From contig OW203736.1 in assembly GCA_934045075.1 (NCBI GenBank), positions 9,377,109 through 9,441,108 on the forward strand: a DNA stretch of 64,000 nt, in the 5' to 3' direction. Both the position numbers and the translations under genes were made by a program. Positions 63,741 through 64,000 of the stretch are shown one piece after another. The notes under the pieces are model-generated. The model made no database searches. It was not told the origin of the DNA and was given only the letters and a program-made list of their open reading frames with translations. The first letter of the stretch is position 1, and every line of letters starts with the position of its first letter. This stretch comes from Yponomeuta sedellus. Taxonomy: Eukaryota > Arthropoda > Insecta > Lepidoptera > Yponomeutidae.

Positions 63741-64000
63741 AATTCGCAAATGTACGTAACTTAACGTCCCATTATCCTATAACAATCATAATTCGCACCA
63801 AAATTTACGAACCGTTTGCCTTTTAACGTATTGTCGTCATACCTACCAGGAAACATTTTATTTGCTAGAAATTTCTAACATACAATGTTGCATTTGGTTC
63901 GCTGTTGCTTCGCTGAAATTGTTAATAGCTATTAATTTGGAGCTAGAAAATTGAACAAGATCCGGCTACAATTGACGTTTATCTGGTAAACAAGAGCCTC

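Overview
The window is nuclear DNA of an insect, most likely a moth or butterfly. Genes are split by GT-AG introns, intergenic DNA is AT-rich, and the interspersed repeats are of the kind common in Lepidoptera: several tRNA-derived SINE families, 3' ends of non-LTR retrotransposons ending in 'gtccagcagtgg'-type sequence, Helitron-like elements ending CTAG, a mariner, and the dispersed 'agggttccgtacctc' repeat. No bacterial gene, CRISPR array or virus was seen.

Four host genes can be reconstructed exon by exon with open frames across every junction. (1) Nap1, nucleosome assembly protein 1, lies on the minus strand from the left window edge to an ATG at 11379, with a non-coding 5' exon near 11.6-11.8 kb; its last exon or exons lie outside the window. 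(2) Paf1, a subunit of the RNA polymerase II Paf1 complex, lies on the plus strand at 12135-20388 (10 coding exons, 594 aa). It is divergent from Nap1, and the two share about 0.5 kb of promoter DNA; both products act on chromatin during transcription. (3) A T-complex protein 11-like gene lies on the minus strand at 25512-39530 (9 coding exons, 492 aa). One of its introns holds a mariner and a microsatellite of about 0.8 kb. (4) An alpha-1,3-fucosyltransferase of family GT10 lies on the minus strand at 55248-56760 (2 exons, 387 aa).

Layout: 1-11.9 kb Nap1 with repeat-rich introns; 12.1-20.5 kb Paf1, with duplicated exon pieces in its introns; 20.5-25.5 kb intergenic, with fold-back elements and LINE ends; 25.5-39.5 kb the Tcp11-like gene; 39.5-55.2 kb a gene-free stretch holding Penelope-like fragments, a TTAA-flanked piggyBac-like remnant and SINEs; 55.2-56.8 kb the fucosyltransferase; 56.8-64 kb gene-poor repeats.

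The most unusual signal is structural. At least fourteen near-perfect snap-back palindromes, where a sequence is followed after 0-20 bases by its own reverse complement (one has a 91-base spacer), are scattered over the window. In one case a second copy of the same repeat shows the unfolded ancestral state. Other points of note are SINEs whose head resembles 5S rRNA rather than tRNA, repeated duplication of Paf1 exon ends together with their splice donors, a LINE fragment nested in a Helitron with an exact 13-bp target duplication, and an inverted-repeat element inserted in a SINE whose empty site is visible elsewhere in the window. Repeat boundaries below are approximate unless terminal repeats are stated.
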